Shown here piece by piece: positions 1 to 7,746 of a DNA stretch of 64,000 nt. The position numbers and the translations under genes were made by a program. Position 1 is the stretch's first letter, and each line of letters starts with the position of its first letter. The notes beneath the pieces are model-generated. The model was not told the DNA's origin. It worked only from the letters and a program-made list of their open reading frames with translations, and made no database searches. Source of the stretch: Sulfurospirillum diekertiae (lineage in GTDB: Bacteria; Campylobacterota; Campylobacteria; Campylobacterales; Sulfurospirillaceae); assembly GCF_002309535.1 (NCBI RefSeq), contig NZ_CP023275.1, positions 620,001 through 684,000 on the forward strand, in the 5' to 3' direction.

Positions 1-2
1 GT

Positions 3-380
3 GTGAGTTTAGAGGAGTACAAAACCTTTTTGGGCATCGTCAAAGAGGTGTGCGAATCGTTTTACGAATACAGCGTGACGCTGTTGCCGTTTGATTTACA
101 TGTAAAAGAAGAGCTCATCGTCAGTTTTGATAGTTTCAATCCGATTAACTCCGACAATCTCTTCATTCCCAAAAGCGATGGAGGGACGAATTTTAATGCC
201 GTTTTGGATTTTATCGATGCAAAATATGCTATCAGAAGTGAGCAGTTATTGATGGTATTAAGTGATGGTGAGTTTGATATTAGGCGTTCATTAGTGTGTG
301 AGACGCTCTTTGTATTGAGTCAGAAAAAAAATTGTGCGAAGTTTGAGCGGTATGGAAGAGTTATCCAATTTAACCTATAA
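3..380 (+). CDS. VWA-like domain protein, C-terminal part (cut by window start)
   Basis: The frame is open at the left edge, so only the last ~125 residues are seen. They contain the second half of a von Willebrand A-like fold: a GGTNF motif near residue 60 and a late VLSDGEFD strand near residue 87, as in the VWA-like domain of DUF2201-type proteins, which usually pair with MoxR-type AAA ATPases. The N-terminal DxSxS metal-site strand would lie outside the window. The GTG at base 3 could be read as a start, but the missing first half of the domain argues that the gene begins further left. Its end overlaps the next gene by 29 bp, so the two are probably cotranscribed. The domain call is moderately sure; substrate and role are unknown. 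Confidence 0.6.
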   Translation: MSLEEYKTFLGIVKEVCESFYEYSVTLLPFDLHVKEELIVSFDSFNPINSDNLFIPKSDGGTNFNAVLDFIDAKYAIRSEQLLMVLSDGEFDIRRSLVCETLFVLSQKKNCAKFERYGRVIQFNL

Positions 381-1059
381 AGAAGAAGTCGATGCCCTCA
401 AAGACGCACCGAATTTTGAGGCGTTGGGCGATGCGCGCTACATTCACCATAAAGACGTTGAGGCAAGACTGTATTGGGCATTTTGCAGACCGAGTGGCTC
501 GCATCCAGACCAGATCAGCGATGTGGAACCGCTTGTTTCCATTATGGCGTTTAACCATTCACGCTTAGGTGCATTGGAGCGATTTGAGCGCTTGCATCCT
601 GATGTGATTCGCAACGAAGAGCTTCGTGTGAAGATTAAAAATCGAACGCGCATGCTTTTTCGCGCCCTTGTCGATAGTGACTTTAGCGAACTCAATGCGG
701 TTTTAGAGCTTGTCCCCATCTTTTTACCTGTAGCGATCGACCAGCTCAAAAATGGGCGCAAATGGAATGACATTGAAGCCAATTTAGTCGAGGCAACGCA
801 GTTTATTCGCACGGCTGAATCTTTGTTGGATGAGGTCGCATGGGAAGCTCTTTTTCTCAAACTCAAAGTCATTGAAGAGAGTTCGGTGGATGATCTCAAA
901 GCGTATTTGCAGTATGCGATTGCGCATAAAGAAGAGATTGATATACGTTTGTTAACGTACATTCATGACGAAACTTTGGCGTGGATTGAGCAGAGTTCTT
1001 TGCATTTGTTGCAGAAAAAAGCGATGGAAAAATTAGCATTAGCATTGATAACGCGATAA
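352..1059 (+). CDS. Conserved hypothetical helical protein (paralogue 1)
   Basis: A soluble protein of 235 residues predicted to be mostly alpha-helical, with no signal peptide or membrane segment. I chose the ATG at 352 over a GTG at 334 because the shorter form is the usual arrangement for a gene overlapping its upstream neighbour; no strong ribosome site separates the two. The segment from about residue 90 to the end (KIKxRTxxLFxxLxDxD, later LLQKKxxEK) matches the gene at 1163-1732 residue for residue in several stretches, so the two are tandem paralogues. It follows a VWA-like gene and precedes an ArsC-like gene of the nitrogenase-associated type. I do not recognise the family and assign no function. 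Confidence 0.6.
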   Translation: MEELSNLTYKEEVDALKDAPNFEALGDARYIHHKDVEARLYWAFCRPSGSHPDQISDVEPLVSIMAFNHSRLGALERFERLHPDVIRNEELRVKIKNRTRMLFRALVDSDFSELNAVLELVPIFLPVAIDQLKNGRKWNDIEANLVEATQFIRTAESLLDEVAWEALFLKLKVIEESSVDDLKAYLQYAIAHKEEIDIRLLTYIHDETLAWIEQSSLHLLQKKAMEKLALALITR

Positions 1060-1072
1060 AATATGTAAAAAA

Positions 1073-1146
1073 GCACCAAAGGTGCGCGGGCGCTCCGCCG
1101 AGGAGAACACAGCGTTAGCGTAGCTTTTAGAGCTTGGCTCTAAAGG
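1073..1146. repeat. GC-rich spacer with two hairpins between tandem paralogues
   Basis: The 103-bp gap between the two helical paralogues is much richer in G+C than other gaps in this window. It carries GCACC-AAA-GGTGC (1073-1085), a short CTCC/GGAG stem, and an 8-bp stem with a 3-base loop, TTTAGAGC-TTG-GCTCTAAA (1126-1144), extendable by a G-T and a C-G pair. There is no T-run, so a simple terminator is unlikely. It could be a REP-like dispersed element or a processing or stability structure in the transcript. Confidence 0.4.
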
Positions 1147-1162
1147 CGTATAAAGGATTGAA

Positions 1163-1732
1163 ATGGAAGACGAAGAGGCGTTTGATCTAAAGCATTTTGA
1201 GACGTTTTTAGGTGAATCGAACAGCGAAGGTGGGCATTGGGATAAGATCAAAAAGCGTACAGCAACCCTATTTCAAGTGCTCATTGATGGCGACTTGAAA
1301 GAGTTGGTGTTTGTGCTGAGGCATTACCCGCAGTACACCGAACTTGTGTGCGAACATTTTCGCTATTTGTACAACTATTCGGAACAGAGTGCGGACATCT
1401 TTGCTGCTTCCAAACTGTTGTACATGAGTGAAGCGTACCATCAAAAGCAATTTGTGCGTAACCTTTTGCGCAAGCTTGAAAAGATCGAAACACACGAACT
1501 CTCCCAGATTAAAACCTTAATTCTTTTTTTAGTAGAACATCAAGAGAGCTTGCATCCAATCATCATCAGTTACTATAAAACGGAGATTGTAGCGCATTTG
1601 AAAAGTGGCAATTACCATCTTTTGCAGCAAAAAATCATCGAAAAAGAGCTTTTGAAATTACATGTAAAGAGTGATTTTGACTTTGGTGCGAAAGATAGAG
1701 ACGCCTCGTTAGATATTCCTTACATGGTTTAG
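1163..1732 (+). CDS. Conserved hypothetical helical protein (paralogue 2)
   Basis: A 189-residue soluble helical protein. Residues ~28-165 align with the C-terminal part of the gene at 352-1059: both have a KIKxRTxxLFxxLxDxDxxEL block followed by VL and a proline, and both end in a HLLQxKxxEK block. This copy lacks the first ~90 residues of the other. It starts at an ATG preceded by AAAGGA seven bases upstream. The copy of the dispersed palindrome at 1657 (ATTACATGTAAA) encodes its LHVK peptide near the C-terminus. Function is unknown; an accessory protein of the neighbouring VWA or ArsC-like genes is a guess from context only. Confidence 0.6.
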   Translation: MEDEEAFDLKHFETFLGESNSEGGHWDKIKKRTATLFQVLIDGDLKELVFVLRHYPQYTELVCEHFRYLYNYSEQSADIFAASKLLYMSEAYHQKQFVRNLLRKLEKIETHELSQIKTLILFLVEHQESLHPIIISYYKTEIVAHLKSGNYHLLQQKIIEKELLKLHVKSDFDFGAKDRDASLDIPYMV

Positions 1733-1790
1733 GTTACAATCAGTATGGCATGACATTTGCATAGAGCCATGTAAACGCAAAGGAGTGATC

Positions 1791-2216
1791 ATGTTTTCAA
1801 CGACACCAAAGCACGTCATCTTTTACGAAAAGACAGGCTGTAGCGGAAATGCACGTCAAAAAGCACTTTTACGTGAATACGGTGTTTCATTTGAAGTGCG
1901 AAGCCTTTTGGACACGCCTTGGGATGTACCCACATTGGAGTCTTTTTTTCAAGGATTAACTCCCAAAGAGATGCTCAACCCTTTTGCGCCACAACTCAAA
2001 GAGGGAACGTTTACATTAGAAGATTACACCAAAGAGAGTCTTATCGAAAAGATGGTGAAAGAGCCTATTTTGATTCGTCGACCACTCTTACAAATAGGCG
2101 ATGTTAAGCTCTGCGGTTTCGACATTGCAAGGCTGAATTTGCTTTTACATGTAAAGATGCCAACACCCCAAAATATCAACGCTTGTTTAAGCAGTGACGC
2201 ATGCAACAATGCTTAG
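1791..2216 (+). CDS. ArsC/Spx-like nitrogenase-associated protein
   Basis: A 141-residue thioredoxin-fold protein of the ArsC/Spx group. The redox motif is YEKTGCSGNARQKAL near residues 9-23, with one cysteine followed by an arginine as in arsenate reductase. The later RRPLLQIGD block corresponds to the family's conserved 'RRPL' region. The length and the KEMLNPFAP stretch fit the 'nitrogenase-associated' subfamily often found at the edges of nif clusters better than true arsenate reductase. I chose the ATG at 1791 over GTG 1785 because AAAGGAG lies directly upstream at normal spacing. Nif genes may therefore lie left of the window; that is inference. Its 3' end overlaps the next gene by 16 bp. 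Confidence 0.65.
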   Translation: MFSTTPKHVIFYEKTGCSGNARQKALLREYGVSFEVRSLLDTPWDVPTLESFFQGLTPKEMLNPFAPQLKEGTFTLEDYTKESLIEKMVKEPILIRRPLLQIGDVKLCGFDIARLNLLLHVKMPTPQNINACLSSDACNNA

Positions 2217-2500
2217 AGTACATCTGTCGGGAGTTTGAAAAAGTTAAAGACTATCTGCATGCACCAACCCCTGCTAAAGAGCTGATTATTAACAATCTTT
2301 TTGCCAATTTCATGCACTGCTTTTCGGAGTATCCGTTTGAGAAAAAGCGCTACCCCAAGGAGTTTTTAGAAAGTGCCAATCTTTATAATGCGGGTGATGT
2401 CGTGATGCTCAAACGTTTTGAAGATATTGGAATGCGTTATTTGCTGTTGAGTGATTTTTACGATTATGTAAAAATCACTCATTTGTACCGTAAAGTCTAG
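2201..2500 (+). CDS. Small hypothetical protein, 99 aa
   Basis: A 99-residue acidic and aromatic-rich protein (several F, Y and L-rich helices, no signal peptide) whose ATG lies inside the ArsC-like gene, which suggests translational coupling. It has no motif I recognise. Its stop overlaps by 4 bp the stop of the convergent hexapeptide-repeat gene. Since it shares a transcript with the ArsC-like protein, a role in the same process is plausible but not shown. Confidence 0.5.
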   Translation: MQQCLEYICREFEKVKDYLHAPTPAKELIINNLFANFMHCFSEYPFEKKRYPKEFLESANLYNAGDVVMLKRFEDIGMRYLLLSDFYDYVKITHLYRKV

Positions 2501-3081
2501 TCTTCCTTAAGGCTTGAGAGTTTAGCACAGAGCTTTTGTGTGACTCTTTTAGTGGTTGCTTCATCACGATCGAGTCCGTAAACACTGAGAGGAAAATTGA
2601 GAGGTTTTTGGATGCGCCAGATGCACTCATGCTCTTCTGTTGGAAGTATCTCCGCAGGATTGCCTACAGCGACCCAGCCAATAGGAACCATACTGCCCGG
2701 TTTGATGTGCGATTTGATGTGAACCACTGCTCCAATGCGAATTTCACTGCGCGCGCCGACATGAGAAGCATGTAAAACAGAGGCGCTGGTCGCAACAAAT
2801 ACTTCCTCTTCCAAAACACAGCCAACGACATGGGCATGTGGACCGATCAAACAGTTGTTCGCAATGGTTAAGGGGTGATTATCAAGGCTTCGAAGCACGG
2901 CATTTTCCATGATAACACACTCTTCGCCAATAGTAATTGACCCACCTTCTGCGATGATTTGCGCTCCAAACATGATGCGAACATTCGCACCGATGGTGAC
3001 ATTGCCATAGACCATGGCGTTAGGCGCTATATACGCGGTAGGGTCGATGCGTGGGGATACGCCTTGATGACTTGAGATCAT
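2497..3081 (-). CDS. Gamma-carbonic-anhydrase-like / hexapeptide-repeat protein
   Basis: A 194-residue protein made mainly of left-handed beta-helix hexapeptide repeats (pattern [ILV]-G-x-x-x-x: IGANVRI, IGEECVI, IGPHAHV, VGARSEI, IGAVVHI) ending in a charged helix. This is the fold of the gamma-carbonic anhydrase and acyltransferase superfamily. Histidines lie in the repeats (NH, PHAH, LHASH) and could bind zinc, but I cannot prove catalysis. The start at 3081 (MISSHQG) was preferred to 3132 because AAAAGGA precedes it at good spacing, while the longer version adds an unconserved tail. It could be a carbonic anhydrase, an acetyltransferase or a non-catalytic member. Confidence 0.7.
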   Translation of the reverse strand: MISSHQGVSPRIDPTAYIAPNAMVYGNVTIGANVRIMFGAQIIAEGGSITIGEECVIMENAVLRSLDNHPLTIANNCLIGPHAHVVGCVLEEEVFVATSASVLHASHVGARSEIRIGAVVHIKSHIKPGSMVPIGWVAVGNPAEILPTEEHECIWRIQKPLNFPLSVYGLDRDEATTKRVTQKLCAKLSSLKED

Positions 3082-3182
3082 ACAGTTTCCTTTTGATAGC
3101 ACAGATACGTGTGGGTGAGATAAAATAAACATGAAATTATACTGCTAAGCGAGGCAAATAAAGCTATAAAAAAAATAAATTT

Positions 3183-4106
3183 TTAGAGTGAAACGATATG
3201 AAAATAGTGTAAAAGATAGCTAATAAACATAAGATACGGGATGAAAATAAATGAAGTAAAAAAAACCAATGAAGCTACGTCAACAGGCTTGCAGTCGTAG
3301 ATGGCGGCGACATTGATATTATTGAGTGCCAAAGGCATGATAAGCTGAATCAGTAAGATGGCTGCGACTAAGGGTTCGATGGGAAGCAGGTAAAAGAGTA
3401 TCCAAGCACTGAGTAAAGGTGCGAAGATAAACTTCACAAGGTTTACATGTAAAAGCAATTTATAATTGAGCGCTTTGATTTTGACATTGCACAGATACAT
3501 ACCAAAAACGATGAGTTGAAGCACGATCATACAGTACGCACCCATCTCCAATGACTTAAAAATCGTCGGTGGAATCTGAACATGTGCAAAATTGAGCGCG
3601 AGGGCGATGAATGACGCCCAGATGACAGGAAGTTTAACGATGTTGAGCAGTGAAGCTTTGAGATTGGATGTGCCACCAGAGTAGAAGAAAACGCCCAAAG
3701 TGTAAGTCATAAAGGTATTGGCAACGCTGATCATACTGGTGTAGATGATGGAGTCTTCTCCAAAGAGCGCAATGCCCAAAGGAATGCCAAGATTGCCCGT
3801 ATTGCCAAGGGCTACAGCGATGCTCATGATCGCTTTTTCTTTATCATCGCTAAAAAAAAGTCGCGCAAAAATATAGCCAAGAAAGATCGTTATACAAGAA
3901 ATCAGCACATAATAAAACGGCACTTGCAGTAAAGAGAGCGTAATCTGTTTAGTAGAAAGCCCCCAAAAAGAAAAAATGGGATGCAGAAAATAGACGGTAA
4001 TAATGCTCATGCCGCGCTCTTGTATCTGCTCTTTAAAGATTTTTTTTGCGATAAACCCAAAGAGAATAAAAACATAAATCGACAAGATTGCAACAACGAT
4101 ATTCAT
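3183..4106 (-). CDS. AEC family transporter (auxin efflux carrier-like permease)
   Basis: A 307-residue integral membrane protein with about ten hydrophobic segments. The conserved AEC features are GNTGNLGIPLG in the middle of the first half and a similar inverted second half (PLALNNINVAAI). Bacterial members move dicarboxylates such as malate or other small organic anions; the substrate here cannot be deduced. It ends just upstream of the hexapeptide-repeat gene on the same strand and reads divergently from the HutZ-like gene. The TTTACATGTAAA at 3442-3453 lies inside the gene and supplies LHVN. Confidence 0.8.
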   Translation of the reverse strand: MNIVVAILSIYVFILFGFIAKKIFKEQIQERGMSIITVYFLHPIFSFWGLSTKQITLSLLQVPFYYVLISCITIFLGYIFARLFFSDDKEKAIMSIAVALGNTGNLGIPLGIALFGEDSIIYTSMISVANTFMTYTLGVFFYSGGTSNLKASLLNIVKLPVIWASFIALALNFAHVQIPPTIFKSLEMGAYCMIVLQLIVFGMYLCNVKIKALNYKLLLHVNLVKFIFAPLLSAWILFYLLPIEPLVAAILLIQLIMPLALNNINVAAIYDCKPVDVASLVFFTSFIFIPYLMFISYLLHYFHIVSL

Positions 4107-4213
4107 GGCAAAGACTCTTTACATGTAACGATTTTTAAAAAGGTATTGTAACGAAAATAAGAGCCAAAAGATTTACTCTTTCGTGCTACAATGAAATAAA
4201 AAAAGAAGACACC

Positions 4214-4696
4214 ATGAAAGAGTTTATCGCCAACATTCAAACCGCCATCATCGGAACACTGGACGCAAAAGGAGACCCGTTTAGCTCGTACGCCCCTTAC
4301 GTGTACGACAAAAACCGTTTTTACGTCTACATTTCCGACATTGCCACGCATGCCAAAAATATTCAACGAAATCCCAAAGCATCACTTTTCTTCGTAGAAG
4401 ATGAGAGCAAGACCGAAAATTTATTTGCCAGAAAACGCGTCTCGTTGCAATGCGATAGCACCAAAATCGTCCGTTGGACAGAGCGTTTTGAAGAAGTGCT
4501 GGGTTTGTTTGCACAAAAATTTGATGCCAAAATGGTAAACACGCTCAAAAAAATGACCGACTTTAATCTGTACGAATTCAAAGTGACTTACGGCGAAGCA
4601 ACCTTTGGGTTTGGTAAAGCCTATTTTGTCGGTGGAGAAAATATGGACGAACTCATAGCGCGAACGGGCGATAATCCACATCATGAGGCGAAGTAA
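4214..4696 (+). CDS. PNPOx-like split-barrel protein, HutZ/HugZ type (heme utilization)
   Basis: A 160-residue protein with the FMN-binding split-barrel pattern: GTLDAKGDPFSSYAPYVYD at the start, then IATHAKNIQRNPKASLFFVED, as in the pyridoxamine-phosphate-oxidase-like heme utilization family. The C-terminus carries FGFGKAYFV and a His-rich GDNPHHEAK tail, which in HutZ/HugZ relatives contributes to heme binding. It is shorter than HugZ of Campylobacter, so it is nearer to HutZ in length. It probably degrades or handles heme in the cytoplasm. It starts at ATG after AAGAAG, with a TACAAT box about 20 bp upstream, and is monocistronic. Confidence 0.7.
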   Translation: MKEFIANIQTAIIGTLDAKGDPFSSYAPYVYDKNRFYVYISDIATHAKNIQRNPKASLFFVEDESKTENLFARKRVSLQCDSTKIVRWTERFEEVLGLFAQKFDAKMVNTLKKMTDFNLYEFKVTYGEATFGFGKAYFVGGENMDELIARTGDNPHHEAK

Positions 4697-4767
4697 AACG
4701 CTTTACATGTAAAGATAAAAACCTAGAAAAAGTAGCCTCATTTTGTTGACGTGAAATAAGCGCAGTC

Positions 4768-5352
4768 TTAAAAAAGATGTTGATTTTGCTTCAATACACT
4801 AAAAAGCGATTTGATTGTGTTGTCGTAGATTGCTTTATCTTTCATCGCTTTTGTCGATAAAATGGCTCCTTCGACTACACTGAGTATAAAGAGTGATAAA
4901 TTGTACGATGAGGTGCATTCCAATTCATGGTGCTCAATGGCTTTGATAAGAATTTTTTCTATAGTCTCTCTAAGGCGTTCGTATCGTTCTTTCAATAAAA
5001 GCGCAAAATCGGCATCAATGTTGGACATCTCTTGTATGAGGTTGGCTAACGGACAGCCTCTTTCGCAAATAATAGGGTATGACGTCAGTAACATGGTTTG
5101 AAAATGCTCTAAATACAAAGAGTGATGGTTTAAAACATCTTCGTATCTGCTGCCAAAGACTTCCTTGGTTTTCTCTTTGATAGCGGCTAAAACCATCTCT
5201 TTTTTATTTTCAAAAAAATGATACATCGAGCCTTTATTCAATCCCGCTTTTTTTAATATTTTCAGTACAGAAGCCCCTTGATAGCCATTGGTATACACTT
5301 CTTCAAACGTAATTTCCAATAATAATGTTCGAGTATCTTTTTCTTTCGCCAT
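4768..5352 (-). CDS. TetR/AcrR family repressor
   Basis: A 194-residue regulator. The N-terminal helix-turn-helix (residues ~8-55, with GASVLKILKKAGLNKGSMYHFFENK) is typical TetR, with the SMYHFF recognition-helix end; the rest is a helical ligand domain with a Cys at residue ~101 (ERGCPLANL, as in AcrR-type members of the YcdC/TetR_C group). It is divergent from the fabF-queG-like-SDR operon. The shared 105-bp gap holds two near-identical palindromes that overlap both promoters, so it very likely represses itself and that operon. The inducer is unknown; fatty-acid-like or electrophilic compounds are a guess from the regulated genes. Confidence 0.85.
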   Translation of the reverse strand: MAKEKDTRTLLLEITFEEVYTNGYQGASVLKILKKAGLNKGSMYHFFENKKEMVLAAIKEKTKEVFGSRYEDVLNHHSLYLEHFQTMLLTSYPIICERGCPLANLIQEMSNIDADFALLLKERYERLRETIEKILIKAIEHHELECTSSYNLSLFILSVVEGAILSTKAMKDKAIYDNTIKSLFSVLKQNQHLF

Positions 5353-5369
5353 TGCTTTCCTTTACAAGA

Positions 5370-5392
5370 ATTATAGCAGAAAAAAGTTGACC
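5370..5392. promoter_or_regulatory. Divergent promoter parts: tetR -10 (minus strand) and operon -35 (plus strand)
   Basis: On the minus strand TATAAT (5375-5370) lies just before tetR. On the plus strand TTGACC (5387-5392) is followed after exactly 17 bp by TATAAT at 5410-5415, a near-consensus sigma-70 promoter for the fabF operon with a predicted start near 5422. The plus -35 hexamer is the left half of the first operator, so repressor binding would block polymerase. Confidence 0.7.
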
Positions 5393-5402
5393 TAAAGGTC
5401 AA
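5387..5402. promoter_or_regulatory. TetR operator O1
   Basis: A perfect palindrome, TTGACC-TAAA-GGTCAA. Its left half-site is also the -35 hexamer of the rightward promoter. The same pattern recurs 31 bp further on, about three helical turns, so two dimers would sit on the same face of the DNA. Confidence 0.75.
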
Positions 5403-5417
5403 TAAATGTTATAATAC

Positions 5418-5433
5418 TTGACTTCAAGGTCAA
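5418..5433. promoter_or_regulatory. TetR operator O2
   Basis: TTGACT-TCAA-GGTCAA differs from O1 by a single half-site base outside the 4-bp spacer. It lies just after the -10 box, over the predicted transcription start of the fabF operon. Confidence 0.7.
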
Positions 5434-5456
5434 GAATAATTTTACAAAGGAATTTT

Positions 5457-6701
5457 ATGAAAAGAGTCGTCATTACAGGAATGGATATGATTACACCTCT
5501 GGGGTATGACATGCAAACGTCATTTGACAATATTATCGCAGGGAAAAGTGGCATAACAACGATCAGCAATTTTGATGCAAGCTCTTTGCCAGTGCATTTT
5601 GGAGGAGAGATAAAAGCGTTTGATGCTTCTGCCATTATGAATCCAAAAGATGTTAAAAAAACAGATCGATTTATTCACCTCGGCATTAAAACGGCTATGG
5701 AAGCGTTTAAAGATGCGCATTTTTCAGAAGATGGTAGTATTGATTTTGAGCGTTTTGGCATTGTCGGTGCGAGTGCCATAGGTGGCTTGCCTCGCATCGA
5801 AGAGAGTGCTATCACCTTGCACGAGAAAGGCTCTTCGCGGATCTCTCCTTTTTTTATTCCGGCGTCATTGGTAAATTTATTAGGTGGGCATATTGCGATT
5901 ATATTAGGACTCAAAGGACCAAATCTCTCCTCTTCAACGGCATGTGCCGCGAGCAATCATGCCATCAGTGAAGCGTGCCGAATCATCATGCTAGAGCAAG
6001 CCGACATCATGCTTGTCACAGGCTCTGAGTCCGCCCTTTGCGCTTTAGGCATTTCGGGATTTGCCTCCATGAAATCTCTCTCGACCCATAACGAAAATCC
6101 GCAAACCGCGTCACGACCGTTTGACAAACACCGAGATGGTTTTGTGATGGGCGAGGGGTCGGCAACCTTGGTTTTAGAAGAGTACGAGCATGCCATCAAA
6201 CGAAATGCCAAAATTTACGCAGAAATTGTTGGCTTTGCGGAGAGTTGCGATGCCAACCATATCACCACACCCACCATTCAAGGCCCGTTACGGTCGATGC
6301 AACAAGCGGTTAAAATGGCAGAAAAACGGGATGCGAATTTTGCTTTGGATTATATCAATGCGCATGCAACGTCCACGCCTGTTGGTGATAAAAATGAAAC
6401 CGAAGCGATTAAACAACTCTTAGCAGGGAAACCCATACCACCTGTCTCTTCCACCAAAGGTGCAACGGGGCATTGTTTGGGTGCTAGTGGCATGATCGAA
6501 GCGGTGATCACCGTCTTAGCGATGCAAGAGAGCATCTTACCACCGACGATTAACTACACAGAAACGGATTTGGAAAATCAGTGCGATTTGGACTATGTCC
6601 CCAATCAGGCACGTGCGCAAAAAATTAAATACGCCATGAGCAACTCGTTTGGTTTTGGTGGAACCAATGGAACGATCATTTTTAAAAATTTAGCGGTTTA
6701 G
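5457..6701 (+). CDS. Beta-ketoacyl-ACP synthase II-like (FabF paralogue)
   Basis: A 414-residue thiolase-fold condensing enzyme. The Cys-His-His triad is intact: STACAAS (Cys near residue 163), NAHATSTPVGD (His), and KGATGHCLGASG (Lys and His); the family hallmark GFGGTNG is at the C-terminus. It would elongate acyl-ACP with malonyl-ACP. I chose the ATG at 5457 because AAAGGA precedes it and an upstream in-frame ATG would lie inside the operator. It is not beside acpP or other fab genes but heads a TetR-controlled operon with a QueG-like protein and an SDR, so it is probably a second, specialised KAS rather than the housekeeping copy; that is inference. Confidence 0.9.
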   Translation: MKRVVITGMDMITPLGYDMQTSFDNIIAGKSGITTISNFDASSLPVHFGGEIKAFDASAIMNPKDVKKTDRFIHLGIKTAMEAFKDAHFSEDGSIDFERFGIVGASAIGGLPRIEESAITLHEKGSSRISPFFIPASLVNLLGGHIAIILGLKGPNLSSSTACAASNHAISEACRIIMLEQADIMLVTGSESALCALGISGFASMKSLSTHNENPQTASRPFDKHRDGFVMGEGSATLVLEEYEHAIKRNAKIYAEIVGFAESCDANHITTPTIQGPLRSMQQAVKMAEKRDANFALDYINAHATSTPVGDKNETEAIKQLLAGKPIPPVSSTKGATGHCLGASGMIEAVITVLAMQESILPPTINYTETDLENQCDLDYVPNQARAQKIKYAMSNSFGFGGTNGTIIFKNLAV

Positions 6702-6709
6702 AGGAAAAG

Positions 6710-7726
6710 ATGCAAACAATCGCCCAAGCTATACAGGACAAAGCGTATGAATTAGGGTACGAAAAGTGTGGCATTATCCCTTTAAGTATGATGCATGAAT
6801 TTGAAGGTAAACTTGAAGAGCGTACAAGGAGTGTTCCTTCCTCATCTGGGTTTTATGAGCGTCAAAAACGCTTAATTGATCCTACGAAAACTTATCCTTG
6901 GGCAAAATCGATTGTCGTTGTCGCCGAGCGATATGGGCAGTATAAACTTCCGAGCACTCTTGCAGGGCATATCGGTAGACCCTATCTGTATGATGCACGG
7001 ATTAATGAAAAAACCGAGGAATTTCAAAGAGGACTTTTGTTGGATGCGTATCTCAAAAGTTTAGGATTTCAAACAGCAACAGAGCGAAAGTTTGGCTTAG
7101 TAGGGTTGCGTTGGGCAGCGATGAAAGCGGGCTTAGGGATCATTCGTCGTAACAACTTTTTTTACACGGACTCAGGGTCGTGGGTGACGTTGTATGCGTG
7201 GTTGATTGATGAAGAGATGACGCTTGTGGAAACAAACACCTTACCTTCGTGTCCTGAAAAATGTCAACGTTGCATCACGGCATGTCCTACCAAATCACTT
7301 TCAGCTCCTTATACCATGAATCCAATGCGTTGCATCTCCTTTTTAACAACCTTTGGAGGGCGTGACCTTCCTCATGAACCTTTGGCAAAAAGCTTTGGCG
7401 CGTGTATTTACGGCTGTGATATTTGCCAAGAAGTGTGTCCTATGAATCACAAAAAACTCAGTGATGAAAAAGAGTTCCCCGAACTTTTAGCATTAGCACC
7501 TTTTCTTACACCTGAGCGCATTATGGAGATGGACGAAGATTTTTACCGTGAACATATTCAACCCAAGTTTTTTTATCTCTCACCGGATGATCTTTGGAAA
7601 TGGAAAGTCAATGTGCTCTGCTTTATGCAAAATAATTATCAAGAAAGTTTTAGACCCTACATTTTAGAGGCTCGCAGTGCTTCACATGAAAAAGTTCGTG
7701 AGATGGCAAACAGTATAATCTTTTAA
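6710..7726 (+). CDS. Divergent QueG-like 4Fe-4S double-cluster protein
   Basis: A 338-residue cytoplasmic protein with two 4Fe-4S clusters near residues 180-250: CPEKCQRCITACP and, later, CDICQEVCP. The layout matches epoxyqueuosine reductase (QueG), a cobalamin-dependent relative of reductive dehalogenases. However, the region where QueG has its conserved substrate-pocket block before WAxxAGLG reads KFGLVGLRWAAMKAGLG, and the usual Arg-Tyr-rich motif upstream reads IGRPYLYDARIN, so this is a paralogue rather than the tRNA enzyme. It starts 8 bp after fabF with GAGGAAAAG as ribosome site and shares that operon. It probably catalyses or relays a low-potential reduction; the substrate is unknown. 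Confidence 0.75.
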   Translation: MQTIAQAIQDKAYELGYEKCGIIPLSMMHEFEGKLEERTRSVPSSSGFYERQKRLIDPTKTYPWAKSIVVVAERYGQYKLPSTLAGHIGRPYLYDARINEKTEEFQRGLLLDAYLKSLGFQTATERKFGLVGLRWAAMKAGLGIIRRNNFFYTDSGSWVTLYAWLIDEEMTLVETNTLPSCPEKCQRCITACPTKSLSAPYTMNPMRCISFLTTFGGRDLPHEPLAKSFGACIYGCDICQEVCPMNHKKLSDEKEFPELLALAPFLTPERIMEMDEDFYREHIQPKFFYLSPDDLWKWKVNVLCFMQNNYQESFRPYILEARSASHEKVREMANSIIF

Positions 7727-7746
7727 TATCCCATAAAGGAGAAATT

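Noticed and set aside
444-962. Long minus-strand frame of 172 codons inside the first helical paralogue
   Set aside because: Ser/Arg-rich composition typical of an antisense shadow; the plus-strand gene has a clear paralogue next door.
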